In this document: positions 1 through 10,900 of the stretch, piece by piece | Numbering within the stretch: position 1 is the stretch's first letter | How the letters are laid out: each line of letters begins with the position of its first letter | DNA from: Labia minor | Lineage: Eukaryota > Arthropoda > Insecta > Dermaptera > Spongiphoridae | Length of the DNA: 64,000 nucleotides | Direction of reading: 5' to 3' | Assembly (NCBI GenBank): GCA_963082975.1 | Contig: OY720344.1 | Coordinates: forward strand, 4,637,580-4,701,579 | Notes under the pieces: generated by a model | What the model was told of the DNA's origin: nothing | The model's database searches: none | What the model saw: only the letters and a program-made list of their open reading frames with translations | Made by a program: the position numbers and the translations under genes

Positions 1-430
1 CAAGCACTGTCGGGTCATGGTTGCTTCAAAAGCAACCTGTATAAATTTGGAAGGACAGAAACGGGAACTTGTCCGAATTGTAACTACATAGAAGACAACG
101 CAGAAGATACGTACATTGTTTGTCTGTGAAAGATGGAAATCGAAGAGGGAGGATATAAAAGGCATTGAAATCTCCATAGAAAATTGAATAGACCAGATGA
201 TAACAAACAAACAAAGAGAAATGGGCTCTTATTAACAATTTAATAAAAGAAATAATTAAACAAATTAAGAAAAACATTTGAAGACGAAAATATAATCCTT
301 AAATTTACGATAGACGATATGCCGAAGGCGATTCCTATCGTGAAAACAGGATTGGAAAATGAAATAGAACGAGTAGGTGTTTTAGTCAGTAGATCGTCTT
401 GCACGGAGCCCGACATCTCGTGCGTCAAAG
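1..430 (+). pseudogene. R1-like LINE ORF2 C-terminal relic
   Basis: The first 125 bases translate in frame 1 as the C-terminal tail typical of R1-type non-LTR retrotransposon ORF2: a GHGCFKSNLYKFG segment followed by CPNC and then AEDTYIVC, which matches the C-x2-C...H...C knuckle of the family with the usual histidine replaced by aspartate. A stop and a frameshift follow at about 125-130. Reading resumes in another frame (ERWK-like) and in a third frame ends in a lysine- and isoleucine-rich tail with a stop near 291. The remainder to about 430 would be 3' UTR. The copy is cut by the window edge and is clearly dead. The clade assignment (R1/RTE-like) rests on remembered motifs only. Confidence 0.6.
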
Positions 431-476
431 CATTTCACCTACTATTAAAAAAATAAGCGGGAGTGTCCTCCCCTAG

Positions 477-1349
477 ACTTTCCCGCATATAAATAGGTAT
501 AAAGAGTTGTGAATGAATATTTAGAATGTAATAAAGTGCTACTTCCGGTTAACTGATATTTTAAATGTAAAAAAAAAACAGATATAGATATAATATAAAT
601 ATTTTTAATTTTATTTTATTTATAATATATAAGGGCTGGCTGTGACGTGAAATAATTTTAAATTAAGAAAAAACTAATGAAGATGATTTTTCTCGAGGAT
701 AAAACCAAAACAAAGTGCATAACACGTGGAGATATGCCTTCACGTGAAATTTGATATGAAAATAACCCTTCACTTCCTCTCTTCGATCGCCAATACTAGC
801 ACTTCCGGTTTGCACCAAAAGTTGATCCATTCATCATACTGATGCATTAAGTAAATATACCAAATTTCATCAAAATCGGTTGAGCCGTTCAAGCTGTACA
901 CTTCTCTACGGACACACAGCGGACGGACGGACAGACATCATGCTAAAAATACTTTTTTCTGTTAAGAAAATGCATGATTCGTGGAGATGTGTACCTAAAA
1001 ATATCCATAGGTGAAATTTGGTGTGAAAACAATACCTCCCTTACTATCGTCGGTCGGTAAAAAGGAAACGCTACTTGTATAGGTAAAATGTCACTTCCGG
1101 TAGTCAGATCATGATGAAATTTGGTATCTGAATTTTTTTCATATTTTTAAATCTATATACAAAATAGGAAGCAAATATCTCGAAGCAAACTGGTACATTA
1201 CTTGAAAGGTAAACGCAACCATTGTAGGTAAAGTACCACTTCCGGTTAACCGATTTTGACGAAATTTTGAAAGAAATCTACAAACTGTGAATAATATCGG
1301 TGTACCAAATTACGAAGTCCTAGCTTGATTAGTTTTTGAGTAAATTTGC

Positions 1350-1380
<31 letters not shown>

Positions 1381-1515
1381 CACACACACAGACATAATTC
1401 GAAAAATGGTATTTTCCGACTCAGGGAGGTCTAAAACGTCAAGATCTATCGAAATCTCGAAGTCGAAATTTTTGACGATTCCAATACTTCCCTTATACGA
1501 AGTATGCGGGAAAGT
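477..1515 (+). mobile_element. Type-A repeat, copy 1, with 13-bp terminal inverted repeats
   Basis: The segment is bounded by ACTTTCCCGCATA (477-489) and its exact reverse complement (1503-1515). Inside are three or four 'CACTTCCGG' boxes, a GACGGACGGACAGACATCAT block near 915-940 and a (CATA)n(CA)n tract near 1350-1390. A second copy lies at 19591-20759 and shortened relatives (type B) occur elsewhere. Similarity between the two copies extends about 25 bp left of the inverted repeat (from about 452), so the true left boundary is uncertain and no target duplication is evident. No coding capacity is seen; the short ORFs are incidental. It is probably a non-autonomous element of unknown superfamily. 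Confidence 0.7.
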
Positions 1516-2533
1516 AAAAATAAATAAATAAACTGATTGATAAATTATTATTGATCACTTTACTGACGTTGCACGCATTATATTCAACTGCGGTATGTAA
1601 TTAAATAAATAAGCAAAAAAAAAAAACATAATTCTAATAATTTTTAATAAAAATGCAAATTATACTTTGTAATTTCTTCTCGTAATTTACTATAAGGAAA
1701 TAAGTTTATTTAAAATTCATTAAATGTATTCGTCTTAATCAAATAATAAATTGAAATGTATTACAAATGTTTTTTTAAGAAATATATCAAATATTAATAA
1801 TAAATATGTCACCACACATATGTTTGCCTTTCAAACTCGTGATTTCAGATCTGGTAAGGAAATCACTCTCTTGCTATGGAAACGAGGTCCACCCAACCTT
1901 TTTGATCCCAATTGGAAATTAAGTTAAAAGTAGTACTGTACGATCAAGAAAATCAATATAAAAGTTGAGAGAATTTTTTGTAATGATCATACATCACCTC
2001 TACTTCGTTTAGGTCGCAACCAATTTGATTGACGTTATTCTTTCATTAATATTAAATAAAAATACTTTTTTTTTTTGTAATCTTTGTAGTGTTTAATCAT
2101 ACTTCCTCAAATTAGACTATAGGTATCTAATCTAGCCTTTGGTTATATATTTCAATTGATTATAATTTGGTCTATAATCTAAAAAATAATTTATTTTTTA
2201 ATATCAATTATCAATAAGTTTCATTTTATATTATATAATGTGTATTATTATAATTATAATATATTTACATTTTTGTAAACGGAATTTCCTGCATCAATAC
2301 ATTTAAATGAGAAAAAGAGCATGTCAATAAACAAGTTCTCATAAATTAGTCATTTCTACTACGTAAATTAATTTTGTAGAAAGGATAGAAGGTAGTAGCT
2401 ATATATATATATATATATATATAAAAATACACACGATGAATATAGATAACATTTCTTAACCAACCGCATCATCCGACCAATAACCGAGAGCTAGAAAGAA
2501 AGGGAGTGGGGAGAGATAGAATTCCCTTCTTTT
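1516..2533. other. AT-rich upstream region of ankyrin gene 1
   Basis: No ORF or recognisable repeat. It includes a (TA)n microsatellite at about 2399-2423. A less AT-rich patch at about 2458-2530, with GAAAGAAAGGGAG and GGGAGAGATAG purine runs, sits just upstream of the putative core promoter and could hold regulatory sites, but nothing specific is identified. Confidence 0.5.
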
Positions 2534-2565
2534 TATATAAAAACTTATCCTTTCCAAAGTCATTT
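2534..2565 (+). promoter_or_regulatory. Core promoter of ankyrin gene 1: TATA box and initiator
   Basis: TATATAA at 2534-2540 is followed by TCATTT at 2560-2565, which fits the arthropod initiator TCAKTY. The initiator A at 2562 lies 28 bp from the first T of the TATA box, the usual spacing. The predicted start would leave a 5' UTR of about 69 nt before the ATG at 2631. In DNA this AT-rich TATA-like words are frequent; the correct spacing to a good initiator and an ATG with a signal peptide are what support it. Confidence 0.55.
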
Positions 2566-2630
2566 GATTATATTTTCATTTATTATTATTATTATTTAAT
2601 TAAAAAGCAAATATCTGCTTGTAGATAATC

Positions 2631-4587
2631 ATGAAAATGCTATTTTACTTAATTTTTTCAAGTTTACTATATTGTACATGGACATCTGGTCAAGTACTTC
2701 AAGATGAAAATGATAAAACTATAATTCAAAATTCAACATCCAATTCACAGGTAAATACATCAATCATATGATTTTCTCCATTAAAGTATGCACAATTGTT
2801 TTGTTTTTTTTTGTTTTTTTTTTTTCTTATGTTTATTTATTTATTTATAGGATATTAATAAATTTCTAGAAGAATTCAAAAAACAGGTAAATCTAAAAAA
2901 CAAACAAATATTTATTTTTATGCTAACTAAATAAATAAATTAAGTAAAATTTGGATAATAAATGAATACATAGTATAATAATAGTAAAAATATTTTATTA
3001 TTTATTTAATTTTAAAAATAAATATTATTCTTTAATATAGGTAAAATATTATTGAATAAAATAATATATGTTGATTTATTTTTATAATATTTTATAATAC
3101 TAGTGTAAGACAAGTGACCGCATACAAAATACCAATCGAGTTATTTTAATATCAAACAGAAGGTATACAAAAGTCAAATGATTAATTTAAAATTTTCATT
3201 TAATTTAATTTCAGATAAATGAAGAACATAACACAATTTTAGATAGCAAAGAAAGATATGAAAAGGAAATTACAAATATAAATAAAAATGTAAGGTTCAT
3301 TATTATTTATTATTATATTATATTATTATTAGTATTTTAAAAACAAGAATGTAAAAATAAATTAAAACAATAGTAAAATAAATAAAATACATATTATAAT
3401 TATTTTAATATACTTATATATTTTAATTAATAAATTTTTTTATTTTTTAGTTATTGGAGATGAATTTGTATCTTAAAGAAGAATTAAATGAATTGAAATT
3501 ACAGGTAAGGAGAAGAAAAATTTTATTTTGTTTTATTATGAAAGAATTGAAAGATCGTAATCTAATAGAATTAATTGTAAAAGCATATCTTTTATTATCT
3601 ACATTTCTAAATAAATTATTACTTACTTAGTTAATTATAATTCGTTTTTATTATATATTAATCTAAAAATGTATTGAAATCACGATAGTATCAATAAATA
3701 AATTTAAAAATCAAAAAAGTCAAGTCATAAAAATAAAATTAATAATATAAAATTTGAATGTAACATTTACTGTAACAATTATTTTATTTATTTATTTCCT
3801 TCGGTCAAATATTTTATTTATTAATTTATTTAATAAATTATTTATTGATATTTTATGTTTGTTTCTTTTCATATTTAAAAGAATTATTATAATGAATATT
3901 GAATATATTGAATTGAGGCAATGTATTTAATAACCATATGAATTGAAATGTTGAATTATGATATAATTTTTTGATGAATTGAAAAATTATTAAGCGTAGG
4001 TATTTCATAATTATAAATTATTTGATTATCATAATATCATCACGATGACCGAAATTGATAATCATAAAAATGATGGTATTTTATTTTTATCTTAATTCTA
4101 TTTAATTTAATCAATTCTTTAATTTAATATGATATCAATCAAAATTATACCTGCGTATAAGTAATTGTAATAATATATTTTTTATTACTCTTATTTACTC
4201 TTATTATTTTTAAATAAAATTAAAATAAATTAGCTTTCATTGAAATAACTAATTATTCTTACACCTATGCTCATAAATATATAGTAAATGAATTAAGTAA
4301 GGCTTTTGTCTATTCTATTGAATACAGGTATAATATTATTTTTTATTATTATGTATGTATGAATAAGGGAATTTTGTAAATAATACCACATATTAATATT
4401 TTATTATAATTTTATTCAAAAAGCAAAAAAATTACAATAAAATATTAATATGTATAAAATAAATAAATATATTAATATTTTTATGCTTTTTGGATAAAAT
4501 TACAATAAAATATTAATATGTGGTATTATTTACAAAATTCCCTAATGAATAAACATAACCACCAAAGTTTTAATAATTTATTAAAGA

Positions 4588-4619
<32 letters not shown>

Positions 4620-5194
4620 GTTTATAGATGAGTTATTTAATAAAAATTGTAAATGCAAAATTAGAAGAAGAAGATGAACAATTTACTAAAGGAAGGAAAG
4701 GCAATACCACGAATATATGGGATGCATTAGATACTGGTTCATTACAATCTGTGAAATTTTATTATAAAGAAGATCCAACAATATTAAATCTTCAAAATCC
4801 AGATCATTTCAATTTCACTCCATTATTGTACTCATCACGCGACAATCATTATGAAATTGTGAAATTTTTAATTTCAGCAGGTGCTAATATTGAATCAATT
4901 GATTCTTATTATGAGGCAACACCATTATTATTTGCAACATTATTTGGTCATTTACGTATTATGAACCATCTCTTGGATAATGGTGCAAATATCAATTTTC
5001 AAAATAAATTCAAATCTACAGCCTTACATTTGGCAGTATTAAATGATCATTTCCATGCTGTCAAACTGTTAATTGAACGTGGCGCTAATAAAGATTTACG
5101 TGATAGTGATTATCTTACACCATTGGAATTTGCTAAACGGTTGCTAAATCGTTCAATGATTGTCAATTATTTATCAAATTTACCAAAAAATTAA
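2631..5194 (+). CDS. Secreted coiled-coil/ankyrin-repeat protein 1 (five exons)
   Basis: Exons: 2631-2750, 2851-2886, 3215-3289, 3451-3504 and 4628-5194. All junctions are GT-AG and phase 0, and the joined product is 283 aa. Exon 1 encodes a signal peptide (hydrophobic LFYLIFSSLLYC core, likely cleavage after residue 20, TSG|QV) and an NST glycosylation site. Exons 2-4 encode 12, 25 and 18 residues, rich in Glu, Lys, Asn and Leu and compatible with short coiled-coil segments. The last exon (residues 96-283) holds about five ankyrin repeats at roughly 125-279, seen as TPLLYSSRD, TPLLFATLFGH, TALHLAVLND and TPLEFAKR each followed by an I/V-xx-LL or L-type second helix. No transmembrane segment follows, so it is inferred to be secreted. 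The downstream gene at 7960 is a paralogue. Function is unknown; a salivary, venom or other effector role is a guess. Extra exons in the 1.1-kb last intron cannot be excluded. Confidence 0.85.
4366..4543. mobile_element. 178-bp palindromic MITE in intron 4 of ankyrin gene 1
   Basis: A left arm starting AGGGAATTTTGTAAATAATA (from 4366) and a right arm that is its reverse complement (ending 4543) form near-perfect arms of about 60 bp. Flanks read ATGAATA on the left and AATGAATA on the right, compatible with a 7-8 bp target duplication or a TA-centred one. Non-coding; the superfamily is not assigned. Confidence 0.7.
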
Positions 5195-5256
5195 ATTAAA
5201 TTATATTAAAAATATAATATTATAATAATATTTATTAAAGATAACTAAGTTAATTA

Positions 5257-5262
5257 AATAAA
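5257..5262 (+). terminator. Polyadenylation signal of ankyrin gene 1
   Basis: AATAAA 63 bp after the stop codon, followed by T-rich sequence. It is the first canonical hexamer downstream, but in this base composition such hexamers are common. Confidence 0.4.
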
Positions 5263-5534
5263 AAATATTTATTTATTTTCTTTATTTTTTTATAATGATT
5301 TTTAATTTAATTTATAAACATTATAAAATTGTTATTTAATAATTAATAATTATTTAAATTATATTAAAGTAAATAACACACACAACAATTTGTTTATTAT
5401 TAATAAAAAGAATTTTAAAAAAAATCGTTTATTTTTGACTAATTAATAAATTAATAAAAGTTTTACATAATATTATATGAGTATATAAAATGTATTATCT
5501 CAAAAAGTTAAATTAATCGTCAATGTTTTATGAA

Positions 5535-5827
5535 AAAAAAAAACCGTCTGACTTTGTACGTCCTACGCAAGGACAACGCCTATCAAGCCGGTTTATCAAT
5601 GAGGTGTCCTATGATCCGTAGAATGGGTCCTCTCCACCTTTACCTTGATTTTCTTGATCGGAGGCGCTATCAAGTAGCTTTTCCCCAATGTTGTTCCCGG
5701 AGGCTGGGTTGACTCCGTCCCATAGACCCCAGCTAGGGAAATTTCCTTGCCAGGCCCGGGACTTGAAACCGGGACCATGTGAATGTGAGGCAGGTTCGCT
5801 ACCCACACACCCAATGGCGCCTTCCAT
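5535..5827 (-). mobile_element. tRNA-derived SINE, copy S1
   Basis: On the minus strand the element begins GGCGCCATTGGGTGTGTGGG, contains an A-box-like stretch and a B-box-like GGTTTCAAGTCC (consensus GGTTCRANTCC), continues with a conserved body (CTTGATAGCGCCTCCGATCA) and ends CAAAGTCAGACGG plus oligo-T. The flanking TGTTTTATGAA at 5524-5534 and 5828-5838 is an 11-bp target duplication, which proves retroposition. The tRNA-like head supports Pol III transcription; the tail is T-rich, not A-rich. Five more copies occur in the window. Confidence 0.85.
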
Positions 5828-5838
5828 TGTTTTATGAA

Positions 5839-7959
5839 CCATCTGTTTTAGTTTTAGATAAAATTAAACATATGTATTATTGAATAATTTGCAAAATGAA
5901 TGAATTTTGCAAATCAATATATTACTTACATACCTATATGATGTTAGGATATGTATTTATTTATTACTATAATTGTTGATAACGTTGAGTTCTCTCCCTC
6001 TTAGATTTTCTTTAAAATTATTTATTTATTCTCAATTTTAAGAAAAATATTTGAAAATAGACTTTAACTAAAAGTATCTCACAAATTGTATTGGATAATT
6101 ACTTACAGTTAATTTTATATAATATTTTCATTAGAATTGTTTTTTTCCTGTTAGCCGGAATTTTTTTTCAAGGTCATTGCCCAAATCATATATTTAGCTT
6201 AAAATTATTATTAATACACACTTTTTTTTGTAGTGGCATACATATTAGATGATTAAAATTGATATATATTAACTTGATTTAAATTATGCTTGAGATTTAT
6301 TTTATATTTTGTATTTTCTTACTATTTTTCCTTATTGAGAGAGCATTGCACTGGACTTCACTAGTTTCTTGTCCTGTTGTGCTCGTTTGGTTGGTTAGTT
6401 AATGATCTGTGGTAAGAGGCCAAGAACGGGAAAGAAAAATCAACTTTTCAGTTTCGTTTTATATTAAAAAAAAAAACTACAATTCGATGAAAAAAAAATT
6501 ATAATTGAGGTGTATGACGTAAAAGAAGAGTTAGAGGAATAATAAATAAAACAAGTGTATAGAAAAATATTATTCCCATCATTTGCCTTCACCAACTTCA
6601 CCTTGACATACCACATTTATTAAGGTTTCTTTATATTATTAAGTTTTATTTTTGTTTTTATAAACCTATGGATATTAAAAAAATAAAAAATGAAAATTTC
6701 AGAAATGATGCAAAAAATTAATAAATAAATTTTCTTAAAGGTCACTTTTGATCCATTGAAGTTGATCCATTATAGAAAAGATTTGAAATAATTTCTTTAA
6801 TTTCTTATTTTTATGTATTAATAAAAATTAAAGATTAATCAATATTTTTATTTATTTATTATTTAGTATAACATTATATATTTTAAATACCAAAATGTTG
6901 ATTTGTAATAAATTTAAAACGCTACAGACTTTTTTTTTAATCTATTTACATTTTAACAAAAATTAAATATATAATAAAATTAAAAATTAATATATTAATT
7001 TTTTGCGATTGAAATTTAAAGATTTATGTTTTTGATTTCTTACATTTAAATTAATAGAAATTTTTGTTTTTTTTCAAAAATCCTTCTATAGAGAGAATAT
7101 CAATTATTCATTATTTACTAAATTTATTTTTTAATTATATATATATATATATCTTACTTTTATATGGTATTTTCGTTATTTAATCAAAAAAAAAAAATTA
7201 ATTATAATTAAAATATTTTCTACTTTAGATAATTAAATTATTATTATTATTATAATTATTATTATATATTATTACATATAATAAGAATTAAAATTTTAAT
7301 TAATACGATTTTAAATAATAGCGATAAATAATAAATATATACTTAAATGGTATTTAAATAATTGATATTTAATAAATAAAATAAATATTACTAATACTAA
7401 TATTGGTTTTTTATAAATAATATGTTCAAAAAATTTCATATATATAATTCTAAATTTATGATTAGGTACAATCAAATTACATACAAAAAAATTTAAAATT
7501 TAAAGATGTAAATAATTTATTTATATGTTCAATTGTATATCTTTTTTATTCTATTCTTTTATTATTCATTTAATTTATACATAATACAATACAATCTTGA
7601 AAGATAATCATAAGATGTAATTTTCAGGAAATATTTTAATAAATTTTCAATTTCCTTCAAGCGATTGAAAGCGCTGAGGTGGTGACCTTAACAAAATAAA
7701 TTAAAAAAAACATTCATAGCTATACTTATATATTATATATTGGCAGATAGTAAATGTTTTCTTATAGGATAATAGAAAATCAAGTTTTAAATTTAAGTGA
7801 ATTACAACTCACCACAACAAATGAGAGGAAATCAAAAACCCAATAGAATGGCTATGATCAGTAAACCTAATAGCCTATTGCATGATAATAGTACAAAGTG
7901 TATGAATGAATTTTTAGTGAAATTTTAAGTGTCGTTTTTTTTAGTTGTTACTAAATAAA
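5839..7959. other. Intergenic region between the two ankyrin genes
   Basis: About 2.1 kb of AT-rich sequence without supported genes. A slightly less AT-rich patch at about 6340-6440 has no recognisable identity. Microsatellite (TA)n lies near 7138-7152. The region just before 7960 must contain the promoter of the second ankyrin gene, but no convincing TATA/initiator pair was found. A pyrimidine tract with AG at 7932-7943 could be the acceptor of a 5' UTR intron. Confidence 0.4.
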
Positions 7960-10900
7960 ATGCAATACTTTATAATATTTAGTTGTACGATAGTGACAAT
8001 TTTTTTTTGTATAATACCACCATGGACATTTGCACAATTAGAAGATATTGAGGAGGATTTTACAACGGAAACAAAGGTTAACCTTAAAGAACATTATTAC
8101 ATTACTGTGAAATGAGTATAATTATTCAATTATTAACATTTGTATATACTTATATATATATTTTCTTTTTAGATTACTATAAAATTGATTAGAGAGATAC
8201 AATTTCAAGTAAGTATTATTAGAATTTAAATAATATATATTTCCATGAACTATTAATTAATGATTTAAATTTTATTCATATATTATCACGTCATATTATC
8301 AATGAGGTCATAATGATAACGACAATGTAACTTGTAATAATTATTCATTTGAATATATTAAAAACAAACCTTTACTAATTGTTCTGTTAAAACATATATT
8401 CAAAATTTCACAAATAAAATTTGTAACCTATTTCGGTACTTATTTAATGGTATTTTTGATATTTTGTTAATCGAAACATTCTGCAAAAGAATAAATATAA
8501 ATGGAATTTATAGAGAAAAATATTTTATTATTATTATTATTTTTAAGTAAAATTGACAAAAACTAATGTCTTGTACAGATCGTAATTTTCCTCTCTTCAG
8601 TGATATTGGTTGTATGGGCGTGAAAAAGGAGGAAAAAGGAAAAAAAACTTGGTTTTACCGGATATATGATGACATGATGACCAAAAAAAAAAGATTAGCA
8701 ATCAATGATCAAATAATAATAATAATAGTCAAATTATAAAAGTAATATTTGAAAATTTTAAATTGTGATTCATTTCTTTATACATAATAAATCTACTTTT
8801 AATTTGTTATAAATATAAATTTAATTCTAAACATAATAAAATTATTAATTATTTGTTAATTAATTTTATAATATTAAAATAAATAAAATAAATAATTTAA
8901 AAAAAAAATTAAGTTACAGTGTTTTATTTATAAATGCACTAAAAACTAGCAAATAATTTTTCTCTTAGCCTCAATAAGTATATTCTTCTTCTTGATGGGG
9001 TTGTACAATGGTCAGCCTACTTAGCACATCAACAACAATGGCCTAGATACTTAGAATAAAGAGCCTAATTAAAATGAATTAGTTAATTAATTTTCTAGGG
9101 ATCTCTCAAATAAAACATTTAATTAAAAATGGTGACAAAATTAAAAATTAAATTCAAGCGTTTTATTTCAGAGATCCCTAGAAAATTAATTAACTAATTC
9201 ATTTTAATTAGGCTCTTTATTCTAAGTATCTAGGCCATTGTTGTTGATGTGCTAAGTAGGCTGACCATTGTACAACCCCATCAAGAAGAAGAATATACTT
9301 ATTGAGGCTAAGAGAAAAATTATTTGCTAGTTTTTAGTGCATTTATAAATAAAACACTGTAACTTAATGTTTTTTTAATTATTTATTTTATTTTTAATTT
9401 TTTAGTAAATAGATTTTTAAGTTTTATTTGAATATAATTTGAGATTATAAATGATATTTAATGATGGGTTAAAATTTATTAATTAAATTATTAATCAATT
9501 AATTAATCAAGAAAATGAAATCTTTATTTCATATTCATTCAAATCTGAAAAGTGTGCAAAGTTTTAGTTCGATTGGTCAACTGCAACTGTGTTAAAAATG
9601 AGTTACTAGATTTGATCCATACAGACAACCAAGCAAGTTAAATAAAAAACTGTAAAAATGTTATGAGTGATTTTAACTAAAAAGGATTTACATATAAAAT
9701 TTCATAAAGCATAATAAATGCTAGATAAAATTTTTGTTAATGTTAGTATGTTAATAAACTGGTTTTGGTATAAAAGGGTCGTTCGAGTATAGATATTTGA
9801 AGTAACTAAATTCGAACTAAAATGAAGAATGTAAATTTTAAAAAATCACACCTTGAAACAAAAAAATAATTGAATTTTATTTGGGATTTTTTAACCTTCC
9901 ACCTAAACCCCCCCCCCCCCAAACACACATAGCTTAAAGAAATTCTGAAGGTAATAAGACAAATTTTGAGGAAATACCATTTGTAGCTGGATTGTACCTT
10001 GAAACAGAGGTGTCATTACTGTTCATATAATTTCTTTATTTCTTTAAATTAATAATTAAGTATTATTTTGTTTATTTATTTATTTTTTAGGTTAATGAAC
10101 AAAAGAATATATTAATGAATTCAATTCAAACACAACATGATGAAATTGAAAACTTAAATAGAAATGTAAGTTGTTTTTTATGTGTAATTTTATTATAACT
10201 AGTAGAATTTAATATTTGTTAATAATAATTATTTTATTTTTATTTTTTTAATATTTAGATAGTTGAAGAAAGAATTAATATTTCAACTTCACTTACACAA
10301 CAAAAAGAACAAATTGATATTTTACAACAAAATGTAAGTTTAGAATTTTTTTTTTTTTTTTTAAAAAGAAAAAAATATTTTATTATTTATATATAAAATA
10401 GGTAAGTATATATTTTTAAATAAGATAATGTTTCTTTCTTTTTCTGTTTGTCTTATATAGATCAATCAAGGATTAACTATTAAAGGAAATTCTGTTGATT
10501 CTACTCATGATTTTGCAGGCATTAATAAAACTGTAAGTAATGGTTGTAGTTTATTTATTTTGTCTTTTTTTTAATTGTTTTTATCTTTTCATCCAGAAAT
10601 AAATAATTAAATAAATAAAAATGATTAATGAGTATATATAGATATAAACATATATTAATTTAAAAAAATATAATAACTATTAAAATAAACCTATTCATTT
10701 TTTTTAATTTCTTTTCTAGTTAAGTGAAGTTAATTTTTTCTTGAAAGAAGAAATGCAAAAACTTAAAATTCAGGTATAATATTTATTATATTTATTAATA
10801 TTATATATAAATATTATTAAGTGGAGCAGAAATAACTTCTTGGATTAATTAAAAGAGGCCATTTTAAACGAAATTGAGAAAATTTAGGTAACCGTACTTG

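Noticed and set aside
240..428. 62-codon minus-strand frame beside the LINE relic
   Set aside because: It overlaps the 3' part of the plus-strand R1-like relic and has no domain; a shadow frame.
1346..1531. Frame repeated in both type-A copies (SDSGRSKTSRSIEISKSKF)
   Set aside because: Conserved only because the repeat copies are similar; it starts in a CATA microsatellite and has no coding features.
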